Shown piece after piece: positions 18,233 through 27,721 of a stretch of DNA of 64,000 bases; position 1 is the stretch's first letter, and every line of letters begins with the position of its first letter. This DNA is from Sulfuritortus calidifontis (GTDB lineage: Bacteria; Pseudomonadota; Gammaproteobacteria; Burkholderiales; Thiobacillaceae). The position numbers were made by a program, and so were the translations under genes. The notes under the pieces were generated by a model. It searched no databases, was not told the origin of the DNA, and was given only the letters and a program-made list of their open reading frames with translations. The DNA lies in assembly GCF_003967275.1 (NCBI RefSeq), contig NZ_AP018721.1, forward strand, positions 992,001 through 1,056,000. The letters are read 5' to 3'.

Positions 18233-21200
18233 ATGAATAACGCGCTTATCTGCCTGCTGTGGCCGAAGAATTTTGGGGCCTTGCGGCATTACCTCCACAA
18301 CCGGCCACGTGTCGTATTGACGATTCAGGACTATTGCACGGATGAGCTCAAGCAACTGGTCCTGGAATCCGGCAGCACGCTGATGACGCTGGAGGAGCTG
18401 CTCGATGCCTCGACACGCCAGGCGAATGCCATCGAGGCAGAAGGCAGGGTTGATGCGATCCTGAAGCAACTCCAGTCGCCGGAATGGGCCGGCTTGGGCT
18501 CGGCGGGCGGGTTATCCCAAGAGGATTTGTTCGAAATCTATGCGCCGATGATCAAGAGCGGCATGATCGTCGGCCAGAATATCGTCACCGTGCTCGATGC
18601 CGCGCGTCAGCGCTATCGCATCGAACTGCTCATGGTCAACGAGGAGTGGATGACGCTCTCGGCCCTGGCGATCCAATGGGCGAAGCAGCGTGGCGTTCCC
18701 AGTCTGCATCTGACCCACGGCGTTGGGCTGTCGCGCTACTACAATGCGCACCAGCGCTTGCAGGCGGATATCATTGCCGTGTTGGGTCAGCGTGGCGCAG
18801 AAAGCTGCATCGATGCCGGCGTTGCCGAAGATCGGTTGCGCATCACCGGCAACCCCGCTTGGGATGTTTACGCCCATTTGCCTATGCGGCAGCAGGAGAT
18901 TCGGGATGTCCTGTCGGCCCACCATGGCTTCCCGAAAGATGCCCGGATCGTGATGTTTGCCACGACCTGGGCGGCCGGGATGACCGCCTTCTCCGAGCCG
19001 AAGATCTACGACGAGACCATTACCGCCTTTTTCGAGGCGTGCGGACGCTTGCGCAAGGCCGGCCAGAAACTGGTTTGCGTCATCAAGGACCGGCCATCCA
19101 ACATGGATTTCGGGCCGGCGCGGGTGGCCGAGTTGGCTGTGCAGTCTGGGCTGCAGCCAAGCGATTACCTCTATACCTCGGAATCCACTGAGTCCTGGCT
19201 GACGGCTGCCGATGTTGCAGTCTCGGTGGATTCCAATATCTCGATCGAGGCAATGCTGGCGGGGGTGCCGGCGGTCAATCTGATTACCGATTTCGGCTGG
19301 TTGATGGGGCCGTCCTTTGGTGCGGATGACGGCATTATCGAGATAGCCCCTGCTGACCTGGCATCGACCTTGCAGAGGTTGCATGAGGACAGGCCGTATC
19401 GGGCTGCTGTGTTACAGGCGCAGCGCAAGCGTCTGGCCTATTTCAACTGCGCCAATGATGGCCGCGCGGCGGAGCGGGTGGCCAAAGTGATGCTCGAATG
19501 CGCCCGGCCGCTTACCGAGGCGGGGACTGTGCCTGCCACCGACATTCCGCGCCGCGGCTTCGTTTGGGAAGAGCTGTCGGCCAGCGCCGAAGCCGATCTC
19601 AAAGGCGCCTATCACGACCACTTGCGGGCGGAACTGCTGATCCTGATGGGCAAGGCGCCCAATCGAGTGCTGGACATCGGCTGCGCCGGCGGCGCCACCG
19701 GGGCTAAGATCAAGGAGTATTTCCCGGACTCGCAGGTGATCGGCATCGAACTGAATCGCCAGGCCGCCGAGGTCGCCCGCGGCCGGATCGATCTGGTCAT
19801 CGACCGGCCGCTGGAGGAGGTGGACTTCGCCAGTTTCGGCATCGAACCGCACAGCATCGACACCGTCATCGTGGCCGACGTGCTGGAGCACCTGTACGAC
19901 CCCTGGGCGGCCATGCTCCGCCTGCGTCAGTGGTTGACGCCGGATGCCCAGATCCTTGCCAGCATCCCCAATACCCGCAATCTCTGGGTGCTTAACGAGT
20001 TGGCCAATGGGCGTTTCCCCTATGAAAAAGAGGGCCTGCTCGACGTCACCCATATCCGCTTCTTCACCCGACAGGAGATCGAGAAGTTTTTCCATGAGAC
20101 GGGCTTCATTATCGAGAAGTGGGATCGCACCCTCGATGGCCGGTTGGAAAAACTGGAATTGCCGGACAATGCCCGGCATATCGAAACGGAAAAACTCATC
20201 CTCAAGGACGTCAGCCCCGAGGAGTTCCTCGATCTGAAGACCCTGCAGCACCTGGTGGTGGCGCGGCCGATGCCGGACGAGGAAATGCTCGCCATTCGAC
20301 CGCCCGAGCCAGGCCGGGGGCCGACGCCGGAAGAGATGTATCGCATCTGGACCGCGGCCCGGCAGTTCCAGGACCGCGATGCCGCCTGGCTGGCCGAGCG
20401 CATGGGTCAGTGGCCGCGGTTGCCGCTCTTCCATTTCGGCATGATCGTGCCGCCCGGCAGCGAGGAAGGCATCGGCCGCACCCTGCAAAGCCTGACCGGT
20501 CAGTTCGTCAACCAGACCTGGCGGCTGACCATCGTCGCCCATTGCGAATTGCCGGCGGACACCGAGCAGTCGGAGGTGATCCAATGGCTGGTGGCAGACG
20601 AGACCAAGCCTGCGCTGCCGCTGCTCAATGCCGCCCTGCTGACCAGCGATGCCGAATGGGTGGCGATGATCGAGGCCGGCGACAAGTTGGCACCGCATGC
20701 CTTGTTCAGCTTGACCGACATCATCGTGCGCAAGCCGGATTGGCGGCTTATCTATACCGACGAAGACAGCCTGGCCGACGACGGCAGCCGCTCGAACCCC
20801 TACTTCAAGCCCGACTTCAGCATCGACACCGTGCGCTCTGCGCCCTTCGCCATCGGCGGCGTGCTGCTGGCCCGGCAGGATCTGTTCGCGCAGCTGGGCG
20901 GCTTCCGCAGCGAACTGGAGGGGGCCGAGCAGTGGGATTTGAGCCTGCGCGCCTATGAGCAGGTGGGCGAGGCCGGCATCGGCCATATCGCCGACATGCT
21001 CTATCACCGGGCCGCAACGGGCGGCCATTGCAGCCGGCCGGCCGAAGTGGTGCAGGCCGCTTCGGTCGATGCGCTGGCCGAGCATCTGGAGCGGCAGTCG
21101 CTGGCCGGCGATATCGCCGAAGGGTTGATCCCCGGAACCTTCCACATCCGCTATCGGCACCAGGCGACGCCCAAGGTCTCGATCGTCGTGCCCACGCGCA

Positions 21201-23035
21201 ACCAGGTCGAGATGTTGCAGCGCTGCATCGGCTCCATCGTCGAATTCACCAGCTGGCCCGACTGGGAACTCTTGGTGGTCGACAACGGCAGCGACGAGCC
21301 GGAGGCGCGGGCCTATCTCGACAAGCTGCGCCAGGCCGAGCCGGAGCGGATCAAGGTCCTGAGCTATCCCAAGCCGTTCAACTTCTCGGCCATGAACAAC
21401 CTGGCAGCGAAAGCTGCCAGCGGCGATTATCTGCTGCTGCTCAACAACGACACCGCCGTGCTCCAGCCCGATTGGCTGGAGGAGATGATGGGCTACGCCC
21501 AGCAGCCGGAGGTCGGCATCGTCGGGGCGCGCCTGGTCTTCCCCGATGGCAAGATCCAGCACGCCGGCGTCATCCTCGGCATCGGCGATTCGCCGGCCGA
21601 ACATGCGTTCATCGGCTGTGCGGGGGACGAGGTGGGCTATTTCGGCCGCTTGAAGCTGCCGCAGGACCTGTCGGCGGTGACCGCGGCCTGTCTGCTGATC
21701 CGCAAATCGGTTTACGATGCGGTCGGTGGCCTTGACGAAGCGATGTTCAAGGTCTCCTACAACGATATCGATCTCTGTCTCAAGGTGCGCCAGCAGGGCT
21801 ATCGTGTGGTCTGGACCCCGCATGCCACGCTGTTGCACGAGGGCTCGGTCAGCCAGCGCGGCGGCGTCGAGCAGAAGCAGGATGCGGCGAAGGCCGAGCG
21901 CTTCAAGGGCGAGCAGCAGGCGATGTATGGCAAGTGGGGCAGGCTGATCGCCTACGATCCGTTCTACAACCGCAACCTCAGCCTCAATGCCCGCGATTTC
22001 CGGATCGAGGTGACCCCGGCCCTGACCCTGGATCCGGACTGGCGGCCGCGGCCGCGCATCCTGGCCCATCCGGCCGACCGCTTCGGTTGCGGCGAGTACC
22101 GCATCATCTCGCCCATGCGCCAGCTCAACCAGGCCGGCCTGGTTCAGGGCTGGGAGACGGGCAACTATGTCTCGGTGCCCGAGCTGCTGCGTTTTGCGCC
22201 CGATGCCGTGGTGTTCCAGCGCCAGATCGAGACCCATCAGCTCGAACTGATCGAGTCCTACATCAGGAATCTCAAGTCCTTCCGCGTCTATGAGATCGAC
22301 GACCTCATCACCAATGTGCCGCTGAAAAGCCTGGGCCGCAAGGATTTCGAGAAACTGAAGGCCGCCGGACTGAACAAGAAGTTCCGCAAGGCCATCGGCC
22401 TGTGCGACCGGCTGGTAGTCTCGACCCAGTATCTGGCCGACGAGTATGGCTCCTTCAACCAGGACGTTCGGGTGGTGCCCAACTATCTGGAGCGGGCCCG
22501 CTGGGGCGAGCTGACCTCGCTTCGCCGGCAGGGCGAGAAGCCGCGCGTGGGCTGGGCCGGCGGCGTGCACCATGCCGGCGATCTCGATCTCATCATCGAC
22601 GTGGTCAAAGAGACGCATGAAGAGGTGCAATGGGTGTTCTTCGGTCTGTGTCCGGAGGTGATCCACCCCCTGGTCGAATTCCATCTCGGCGTCGACCTGG
22701 AGGAATATCCGCGGAAGCTGGCCAGCCTCAATCTCGACCTGGCGGTCGCCCCTCTGGAAGACGTGCCCTTCAACCATGCCAAGAGCCACCTGCGCCTGCT
22801 CGAATACGGCATCCTCGGCTTCCCGGTCATCTGCACCGACATCACGCCCTATCGCGGCGACTATCCGGTGACCCGCATATCGAACAAGCACAAGGATTGG
22901 GTCGATGCCATCCGCGGCCATGTTGCCGACATGGACGAACTGGCCCGCATGGGCGATCGCCTGCGCGATTACGTGCAGGCCAACTGGATGCTGGAAGACC
23001 ACCTCGACGTCTGGCTCAAGGCCTGGCTGCCATGA
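18233..23035 (+). CDS. Giant multidomain glycosyltransferase/methyltransferase
   Basis: One 1600-aa cytoplasmic protein carries several modules. Residues 1-440 are a GT-B-like domain (THGVGLSRYYNAHQRL; SVDSNISIEAMLAGVPAVN) resembling CDP-glycerol or capsule transferases. Residues ~445-690 are a class I methyltransferase (VLDIGCAGGATG; VADVLEHLYDPW). Residues ~734-950 are a divergent GT2-like domain (LIYTDEDSLADDGS). Residues ~978-1220 are a typical GT2 domain (KVSIVVPTRN; VVDNGSDE; LLLLNNDTAV). Residues ~1274-1600 are a GT-B/GT4-like domain (RVGWAGGVHH; RLLEYGILGFPVICTD). It probably builds or transfers a flagellar or surface glycan. Which domain, if any, uses CMP-pseudaminic acid is unknown. 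No Maf-type flagellin transferase is seen nearby. Confidence 0.85.
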   Translation: MNNALICLLWPKNFGALRHYLHNRPRVVLTIQDYCTDELKQLVLESGSTLMTLEELLDASTRQANAIEAEGRVDAILKQLQSPEWAGLGSAGGLSQEDLFEIYAPMIKSGMIVGQNIVTVLDAARQRYRIELLMVNEEWMTLSALAIQWAKQRGVPSLHLTHGVGLSRYYNAHQRLQADIIAVLGQRGAESCIDAGVAEDRLRITGNPAWDVYAHLPMRQQEIRDVLSAHHGFPKDARIVMFATTWAAGMTAFSEPKIYDETITAFFEACGRLRKAGQKLVCVIKDRPSNMDFGPARVAELAVQSGLQPSDYLYTSESTESWLTAADVAVSVDSNISIEAMLAGVPAVNLITDFGWLMGPSFGADDGIIEIAPADLASTLQRLHEDRPYRAAVLQAQRKRLAYFNCANDGRAAERVAKVMLECARPLTEAGTVPATDIPRRGFVWEELSASAEADLKGAYHDHLRAELLILMGKAPNRVLDIGCAGGATGAKIKEYFPDSQVIGIELNRQAAEVARGRIDLVIDRPLEEVDFASFGIEPHSIDTVIVADVLEHLYDPWAAMLRLRQWLTPDAQILASIPNTRNLWVLNELANGRFPYEKEGLLDVTHIRFFTRQEIEKFFHETGFIIEKWDRTLDGRLEKLELPDNARHIETEKLILKDVSPEEFLDLKTLQHLVVARPMPDEEMLAIRPPEPGRGPTPEEMYRIWTAARQFQDRDAAWLAERMGQWPRLPLFHFGMIVPPGSEEGIGRTLQSLTGQFVNQTWRLTIVAHCELPADTEQSEVIQWLVADETKPALPLLNAALLTSDAEWVAMIEAGDKLAPHALFSLTDIIVRKPDWRLIYTDEDSLADDGSRSNPYFKPDFSIDTVRSAPFAIGGVLLARQDLFAQLGGFRSELEGAEQWDLSLRAYEQVGEAGIGHIADMLYHRAATGGHCSRPAEVVQAASVDALAEHLERQSLAGDIAEGLIPGTFHIRYRHQATPKVSIVVPTRNQVEMLQRCIGSIVEFTSWPDWELLVVDNGSDEPEARAYLDKLRQAEPERIKVLSYPKPFNFSAMNNLAAKAASGDYLLLLNNDTAVLQPDWLEEMMGYAQQPEVGIVGARLVFPDGKIQHAGVILGIGDSPAEHAFIGCAGDEVGYFGRLKLPQDLSAVTAACLLIRKSVYDAVGGLDEAMFKVSYNDIDLCLKVRQQGYRVVWTPHATLLHEGSVSQRGGVEQKQDAAKAERFKGEQQAMYGKWGRLIAYDPFYNRNLSLNARDFRIEVTPALTLDPDWRPRPRILAHPADRFGCGEYRIISPMRQLNQAGLVQGWETGNYVSVPELLRFAPDAVVFQRQIETHQLELIESYIRNLKSFRVYEIDDLITNVPLKSLGRKDFEKLKAAGLNKKFRKAIGLCDRLVVSTQYLADEYGSFNQDVRVVPNYLERARWGELTSLRRQGEKPRVGWAGGVHHAGDLDLIIDVVKETHEEVQWVFFGLCPEVIHPLVEFHLGVDLEEYPRKLASLNLDLAVAPLEDVPFNHAKSHLRLLEYGILGFPVICTDITPYRGDYPVTRISNKHKDWVDAIRGHVADMDELARMGDRLRDYVQANWMLEDHLDVWLKAWLP

Positions 23036-23481
23036 CCCTGCCCGAGCTGCCGCCGATCTCGATCAACGCCGAGGAACTGCTGCTGGCGGTGGTGCTGGCC
23101 ACCCTGATCTATCTGGTCGAGTGGTTGCTGTTCTCCCGCAATCGGCGCAGCAAGGCGCAACCTGCGGTGCGGGTGGAGCCCCAGGCCGGCAACGAGGCCG
23201 AGGTGGCGATGCTCAAGGCTCAGGTGCTGGCCCTGAGCGCCCGGCTGGAAATTCTCGAACGCGAGTTGGTGGAACAGAGCGCGCGACTCGGCGAAGCCAA
23301 GCCGGCCGCGCCCAGGTTCGGCGGGGCGAGGGAGGAGGCCGCCCTGTCGCCCTATGCCCAGGCCACCCAACTCGCCCGCCAGGGTGCCACGGCCAGCGAG
23401 TTGACGGAGCGTTGCGGCATCTCTCGCGGCGAGGCCGAGTTGATCGTCGCGCTCAATCAGCCCCCTTCGATTACCTCCTGA
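23032..23481 (+). CDS. DUF2802 membrane-anchored protein
   Basis: This 149-aa protein has one N-terminal transmembrane helix (residues ~17-35, LLLAVVLATLIYLVEWLLF). A coiled-coil stretch follows (~55-85, LKAQVLALSARLEILEREL), then a C-terminal DUF2802 helix-turn-helix-like module (YAQATQLARQGATASELTER; ISRGEAELIVAL). DUF2802 proteins are often found beside flagellar and chemotaxis genes; their job is not established. The ATG overlaps the stop of the giant glycosyltransferase, which fixes the start. Confidence 0.8.
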   Translation: MTLPELPPISINAEELLLAVVLATLIYLVEWLLFSRNRRSKAQPAVRVEPQAGNEAEVAMLKAQVLALSARLEILERELVEQSARLGEAKPAAPRFGGAREEAALSPYAQATQLARQGATASELTERCGISRGEAELIVALNQPPSITS

Positions 23482-23482
23482 C

Positions 23483-24802
23483 GTGAACATCAACCTGCTG
23501 CCCGCCGCCGTCGTTGAGTGGCTGAAAAGCCAGGGCACGACGCTGCTGCAGGGGCAGAGGCCGGTAACGCGACCCCTGCAGTTCGAGCCGGGCAAGACCT
23601 ACGAAGGCAGGCTGCTGCAAAACCTGGCCGGTGGCCGCTCCCTGGTCCAGATCGCCAACCAGTTGCTTGACATGGCCCTGCCCAAGGGCAGCAAGCCGGG
23701 CGATACGCTCAGGCTCACCTATCTCAAGGCGGCTCCGCAGCCGACTTTCCTGCTGCAACCCCAGCCTGGCCGCATTGGCGAGACCCAGGCCGTGCGCCTG
23801 AGCGAGGCAGCGAGCCGAATCGCCACCCTGGTGCGCTGGGCCGGGACGACGGCAATGCCGGCGGGCGCCAGTCAGTCCGCGAATCCCATCAGCCAGGCAG
23901 TGACGCAGCCGTCAGGCAATCCGACATCGGCCACACCCGGCGGCGCGGCCCAGGCCGCCCAGCTCAAGGCTGCGCTACCCGATGCCGCCGGGTTGACCGC
24001 TCGTGCACCGGCCGCGGGCCAGGCTGCCGGCGGTCCGGCGTCGAACTATGTGGCCAATCAGACGGCCAATCAGGCAACCCCGGGCCTGGTCGGCCGCTTG
24101 GCCCAGCCCGATGCGAGCCAGCTCGGCGCCCGTCTGGTCGCGCCGCCCCTGCCGGGCGGCACGACACCGGCGAGCAGCGCCGCCTTGCTGGCGTCGGTGC
24201 CTCTGTTGGAAGAAGGCTCGGCCGAGGCCGAAGCCTGGCTCGGTCCCTTGCGCCAGGCGGTCAAGACCAGCGGCCTCTTCTACGAGGCCCACCAGGCCCG
24301 CTGGGTGCGCGGCGAGCAGACCCTGGCCGAGTTGCAGCGCGAGCCACAGGCCAAGCTGGCCCAGGCCGAATTTGCCGGCAACCGGGTGGCCGAGCTCGAC
24401 GGCATGCCGGAGGAGGCCGCGCGCCTGGCCGGCCGCCAGTTGCAGATGCTGGAGGGCCAGCCCTTCGTCTGGCAGGGCCAGGCCTGGCCGGGCCAGATGC
24501 TGCAATGGCTGATCGAGGAGCGGCCCGAGGGCGAGGGTGGCGGCGAGGAGGAGCCGCCGGCCTGGCGCACCCAGATGCGCTTGAAGCTGCCGCGTCTGGG
24601 TGGGGTGTTCGCCGAGATCGATCTCATGGCGCAAGGCCTGCGCTTTCGCCTGCGGGCGGACGATGCGCAGACCCTGGCCCAGATGCGCGAGGCGGTGCCG
24701 CTGCTGACCAAGCGGCTGGATGCCGCCGGCCTGGCGGTGTTGGCGGTGCGGATCGAGCCGGGGTTTGCCGAAGCGGAGGAGGGCGATGGAGTCGCCGGCT
24801 AA
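23483..24802 (+). CDS. fliK: FliK-like flagellar hook-length control protein
   Basis: This 439-aa protein has a long Ala/Gly/Pro/Gln-rich, low-complexity middle (residues ~115-230) and a compact C-terminal domain (~330-425). The latter contains MRLKLPRLGGVFAEIDLMAQG and LRFRLRADDAQTL, characteristic of the FliK C-terminal fold. FliK is exported as a molecular ruler and triggers FlhB to switch from hook to filament substrates. The GTG start is the only sensible one after the DUF2802 stop. The partner FlhB-like gene overlaps its end by 17 nt. Identification is by architecture and context. Confidence 0.75.
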   Translation: MNINLLPAAVVEWLKSQGTTLLQGQRPVTRPLQFEPGKTYEGRLLQNLAGGRSLVQIANQLLDMALPKGSKPGDTLRLTYLKAAPQPTFLLQPQPGRIGETQAVRLSEAASRIATLVRWAGTTAMPAGASQSANPISQAVTQPSGNPTSATPGGAAQAAQLKAALPDAAGLTARAPAAGQAAGGPASNYVANQTANQATPGLVGRLAQPDASQLGARLVAPPLPGGTTPASSAALLASVPLLEEGSAEAEAWLGPLRQAVKTSGLFYEAHQARWVRGEQTLAELQREPQAKLAQAEFAGNRVAELDGMPEEAARLAGRQLQMLEGQPFVWQGQAWPGQMLQWLIEERPEGEGGGEEEPPAWRTQMRLKLPRLGGVFAEIDLMAQGLRFRLRADDAQTLAQMREAVPLLTKRLDAAGLAVLAVRIEPGFAEAEEGDGVAG

Positions 24803-25070
24803 ACCGGTCCAGGCCGTGGCCCTGGCCTACAACGAGACCGAGGCGGCACCGCGGGTGGTGGCCAAGGGCCGCGGCCTCTTGGCCGAGGAGATCATCCGCC
24901 GGGCGCGGGAGGCGGGGGTCTATGTCCACGAGTCGCCCGAGCTGGTCAGCCTGCTGATGCAGGTCGACCTCGACGAGCGCATCCCGCCCACCTTGTATAT
25001 CGCCGTGGCCGAGTTGCTGGCCTGGATCTATCGCCTGGAGAAGGGCCTGCCCGAGCCCGGCCAATCGTAG
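24786..25070 (+). CDS. FlhB-like C-terminal domain protein (FlhB2/FlhX type)
   Basis: This 94-aa protein equals the cytoplasmic tail of FlhB: QAVALAYNETEAAPRVVAKGRG, then AEEIIRRAREAGVYVHESPEL and the end YIAVAELLAWIYRLEK. It lacks the membrane domain and the NPTH autocleavage site. Such stand-alone tails can substitute for or modulate the export-switch function of FlhB. It overlaps fliK, its expected functional partner. A small hairpin (ATGCAC 25071-25076, GTGCAT 25080-25085) follows the stop; glnD converges from the other strand. Confidence 0.88.
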   Translation: MESPAKPVQAVALAYNETEAAPRVVAKGRGLLAEEIIRRAREAGVYVHESPELVSLLMQVDLDERIPPTLYIAVAELLAWIYRLEKGLPEPGQS

Positions 25071-25128
25071 ATGCACTTTGTGCATCATCCACTGGTGCGC
25101 ACATCCTACCGACCAAGCGCGGATTGGA

Positions 25129-27699
25129 TCAGGCCGGCTGCAGGGCGGCCAGCAGATCCTTTTCCAGGGCCAGGCGGTCGCCGGGCTCGGCCAGCGCTTC
25201 TCCCTTGAGCACGAAGACGTCCTCGGCCCGGCCGCCCAGGGTGTTGACCTTGGCGCTGCTGAGCTCGACCTGGTGCCGGCTCAACACCCGGGCCACGTCG
25301 TAGAGCAGGCCGGGGCGGTCGCCGGCGGTGAACGAGAGCACGTGGCTGTGACCGCTGTCGCTCGGGCTCAGGGCGAGTTCGGGCTCGATCGGGAAGTACT
25401 TCAGTCGTCGCGACAGCCGCAGGCCAGCCAAATCAGCCAGCGGCGGCCTGGCCCGCAAGCTCGCGGCCAGCTCGTATTCGATGTAGTTGAGCACGTCGCG
25501 ATAGGCGACGGCGCGGTTGGCCTCGTCCATGACCAGGAAGCTGTCGAGGGCGAAGCCGTCGCGCGTGGTGTGTACCTTGGCCTCGAGCACGGTGTATTGC
25601 ATGCCGGCGAAAAAGCCGCAGATGCGGGCGAACAGGCCGGCCTCGTCCGGCGCGTAGACCAGCACTTCCGCACCTTCGCCGATGGGGGCGAGGCGGGCGC
25701 GCACGATGATCGACTCGCCGCGGCGCAAGAGCGGCAGCAGACGTCGGGTCTGCCAGGCGATCGCCTGTGCTTCGTGGCGGATGAAATAGACGTCGTCCAG
25801 CTTGGTCCACAGCGCCTGTTCGACTCCGGTCTCGTAGCCATACAGGCGCAGGGCGGCGCGGGCCTGCTCCTTCTTTGTCTCGATGTCGTCCTGCACCGGT
25901 GCGCCGCCTTCCAGCACGCGGCGGCTGGCCAGATACAGCTCGCGCAGCAGTTTGTCCTTCCAGGCATTCCAGATCTTCGGATTGGTCGCGCGGATGTCGG
26001 CCATGGTCAGCAGATAGAGCGCGGTCAGTCGCTCGACGCTGCCGCAGCGGCGGGCGAAGGCGGTGATCACCTCGGGATCGCTCAGATCCTCTTTCTGCGC
26101 CGTGCGCGAAAGTGAGAGGTGCTCGCGCACCAGCCAGGCGACCAATTCCACATCGGCCTTGGCCATGCCGTGCGCTTGGCCGAATCGGCGGGCATCGACG
26201 GTGCCCAGGGTCGAGTGGTCGCCGCCGCGGCCCTTGGCGATGTCGTGGAACAGGGCCGCGAGGTAGAGCAGGTCGGGCCGCTCGAACTCGCGCATCAGGC
26301 GGTGGGCCAGCGGGAACTCGTGGGCGAATTCGGACAGCGCCAGCCGGCGCAGGTTGCGCAGCACCATCAGGGTGTGTTCGTCGACCGGATAGATGTGCAC
26401 CAGATCGTGCTGCAGCTGGCCGGTGATGCGCTCGAAGGCCGGCAGGTAGCGGCCGAGGATGCCGAGCCGATGCAGCAGGCGGGTGGCCTGGGTCACGCCC
26501 CGCGGCTGGCGCAGAATGTCGAGGAAGGCGGCGCGGTTGGCCGGGTTGCGGCGGAAGCCGGCATCGATGCGCTGGCTCGCTCGCCAGAGGGCGCGGTAGG
26601 CGTTCGGGGTCAGGCCCTTGAGCTCGGGGTGGCGCTGCAGGACCAGGATGGTCTGAAAGATCGCCTCCGGCATGTGCTCGTACAGGGCCTCGTCGGCCAG
26701 GTCGAGACGATTGCCGCGCTGCAGGAAGCCCGGCGCATCGGCGATCGGGGCGATCTCGACGATGGGTCTTTGCCGCTGGCGCAGGATGCCGAGCAAGAGC
26801 TCGTTGGCGAAGCTGATCTCGCGCGCGGCCTGGTAGTAGCGCTGCATCAGGAGCTCGGCGGCGCGGCGCGGCCCCTTGGCGGCGAGGCCCAATTCGAGCG
26901 CCAGCGCCTCCTGATATTCGAACAGCAGGCGATCCTCGCGCCGCCGGGCAGCAAGATGCAGCTGGATGCGCAGCCGACTGATCAGGCGCACCGCCGCATT
27001 CAGCCGGCGCACCTCGGCCGGCTGCAGCAGCCCCTCGCGGGCCAGGCCGGCCAAGTGCCAGGGCAGGCCCAAGGCGCGGCTGACCCATTGCACCGTGTGC
27101 AGATCGCGCAGGCCGCCCGGGCTCTCCTTCAGGTTGGGCTCCAGCAGCATGGCGCGGTCGGCGAAGCGGCCATGGCGGTTGCCTTGCTCCAAGAGCTTAC
27201 CCTCGAGGAAGGCCTGGGGGTCGAGCTGTTGCTGGAAGGCCTGCTGGAAACGCCTGAACAGCCGCCGGTCGCCGCTGAGAAAGCGGGCCTCGAGCAGATT
27301 GGTCTGGATGGTGATGTCCTTGCGACTCTCATCCAGGCACTCGCTCAGGCGGCGTACGCTGTGGCCGATGGGCAGGCCGACATCCCAGAGCAGGGCGATC
27401 AGCGGCTCGAAACAGGCGCAATCGGCCTCGCCCAGGCGGTCGTCGAGCAGGAACAGGACATCGACATCGGACTGTGGATACAGCTCGGCCCGGCCGTAGC
27501 CGCCGACGGCGACCAGGGCCGCGGCGCCCGGCAGCGCGTGCGCCTGCCAGATCTCGTTGAGCAGCTGATCGACCGCCTGGCTCAGGCCGGCCAGCAGCGT
27601 GGCCGGACGGCGGTGGCTTTGATAGTCGCGATAAAGGTCGTCGCGGGCGGCCTGCAACTCCGCCCGCCAGTGGGCGAGGCGTTCAGGCCCGGTATTCAT
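25129..27699 (-). CDS. glnD: [Protein-PII] uridylyltransferase/uridylyl-removing enzyme
   Basis: This is a bifunctional nitrogen sensor that uridylylates PII (GlnB/GlnK) when glutamine is low and removes UMP when it is high. The 856-aa protein has the nucleotidyltransferase signature GGYGRAELYPQSDVD at about residues 66-80. An HD hydrolase domain (YLAALFHDIAKGRGGDHS) is near 450, and two C-terminal ACT domains (from ~670 and ~780) sense glutamine. It lies 22 bp downstream of map, the classical order, and is probably cotranscribed with it. Confidence 0.97.
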   Translation of the reverse strand: MNTGPERLAHWRAELQAARDDLYRDYQSHRRPATLLAGLSQAVDQLLNEIWQAHALPGAAALVAVGGYGRAELYPQSDVDVLFLLDDRLGEADCACFEPLIALLWDVGLPIGHSVRRLSECLDESRKDITIQTNLLEARFLSGDRRLFRRFQQAFQQQLDPQAFLEGKLLEQGNRHGRFADRAMLLEPNLKESPGGLRDLHTVQWVSRALGLPWHLAGLAREGLLQPAEVRRLNAAVRLISRLRIQLHLAARRREDRLLFEYQEALALELGLAAKGPRRAAELLMQRYYQAAREISFANELLLGILRQRQRPIVEIAPIADAPGFLQRGNRLDLADEALYEHMPEAIFQTILVLQRHPELKGLTPNAYRALWRASQRIDAGFRRNPANRAAFLDILRQPRGVTQATRLLHRLGILGRYLPAFERITGQLQHDLVHIYPVDEHTLMVLRNLRRLALSEFAHEFPLAHRLMREFERPDLLYLAALFHDIAKGRGGDHSTLGTVDARRFGQAHGMAKADVELVAWLVREHLSLSRTAQKEDLSDPEVITAFARRCGSVERLTALYLLTMADIRATNPKIWNAWKDKLLRELYLASRRVLEGGAPVQDDIETKKEQARAALRLYGYETGVEQALWTKLDDVYFIRHEAQAIAWQTRRLLPLLRRGESIIVRARLAPIGEGAEVLVYAPDEAGLFARICGFFAGMQYTVLEAKVHTTRDGFALDSFLVMDEANRAVAYRDVLNYIEYELAASLRARPPLADLAGLRLSRRLKYFPIEPELALSPSDSGHSHVLSFTAGDRPGLLYDVARVLSRHQVELSSAKVNTLGGRAEDVFVLKGEALAEPGDRLALEKDLLAALQPA

Positions 27700-27721
27700 G
27701 CCCAGTATTCAAGCCTGCGCT

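Noticed and set aside
19412-23002. A 1196-codon open frame on the minus strand opposite the giant glycosyltransferase
   Set aside because: The plus-strand frame has clear glycosyltransferase and methyltransferase motifs; the minus frame is a GC-codon shadow with no recognisable domain.
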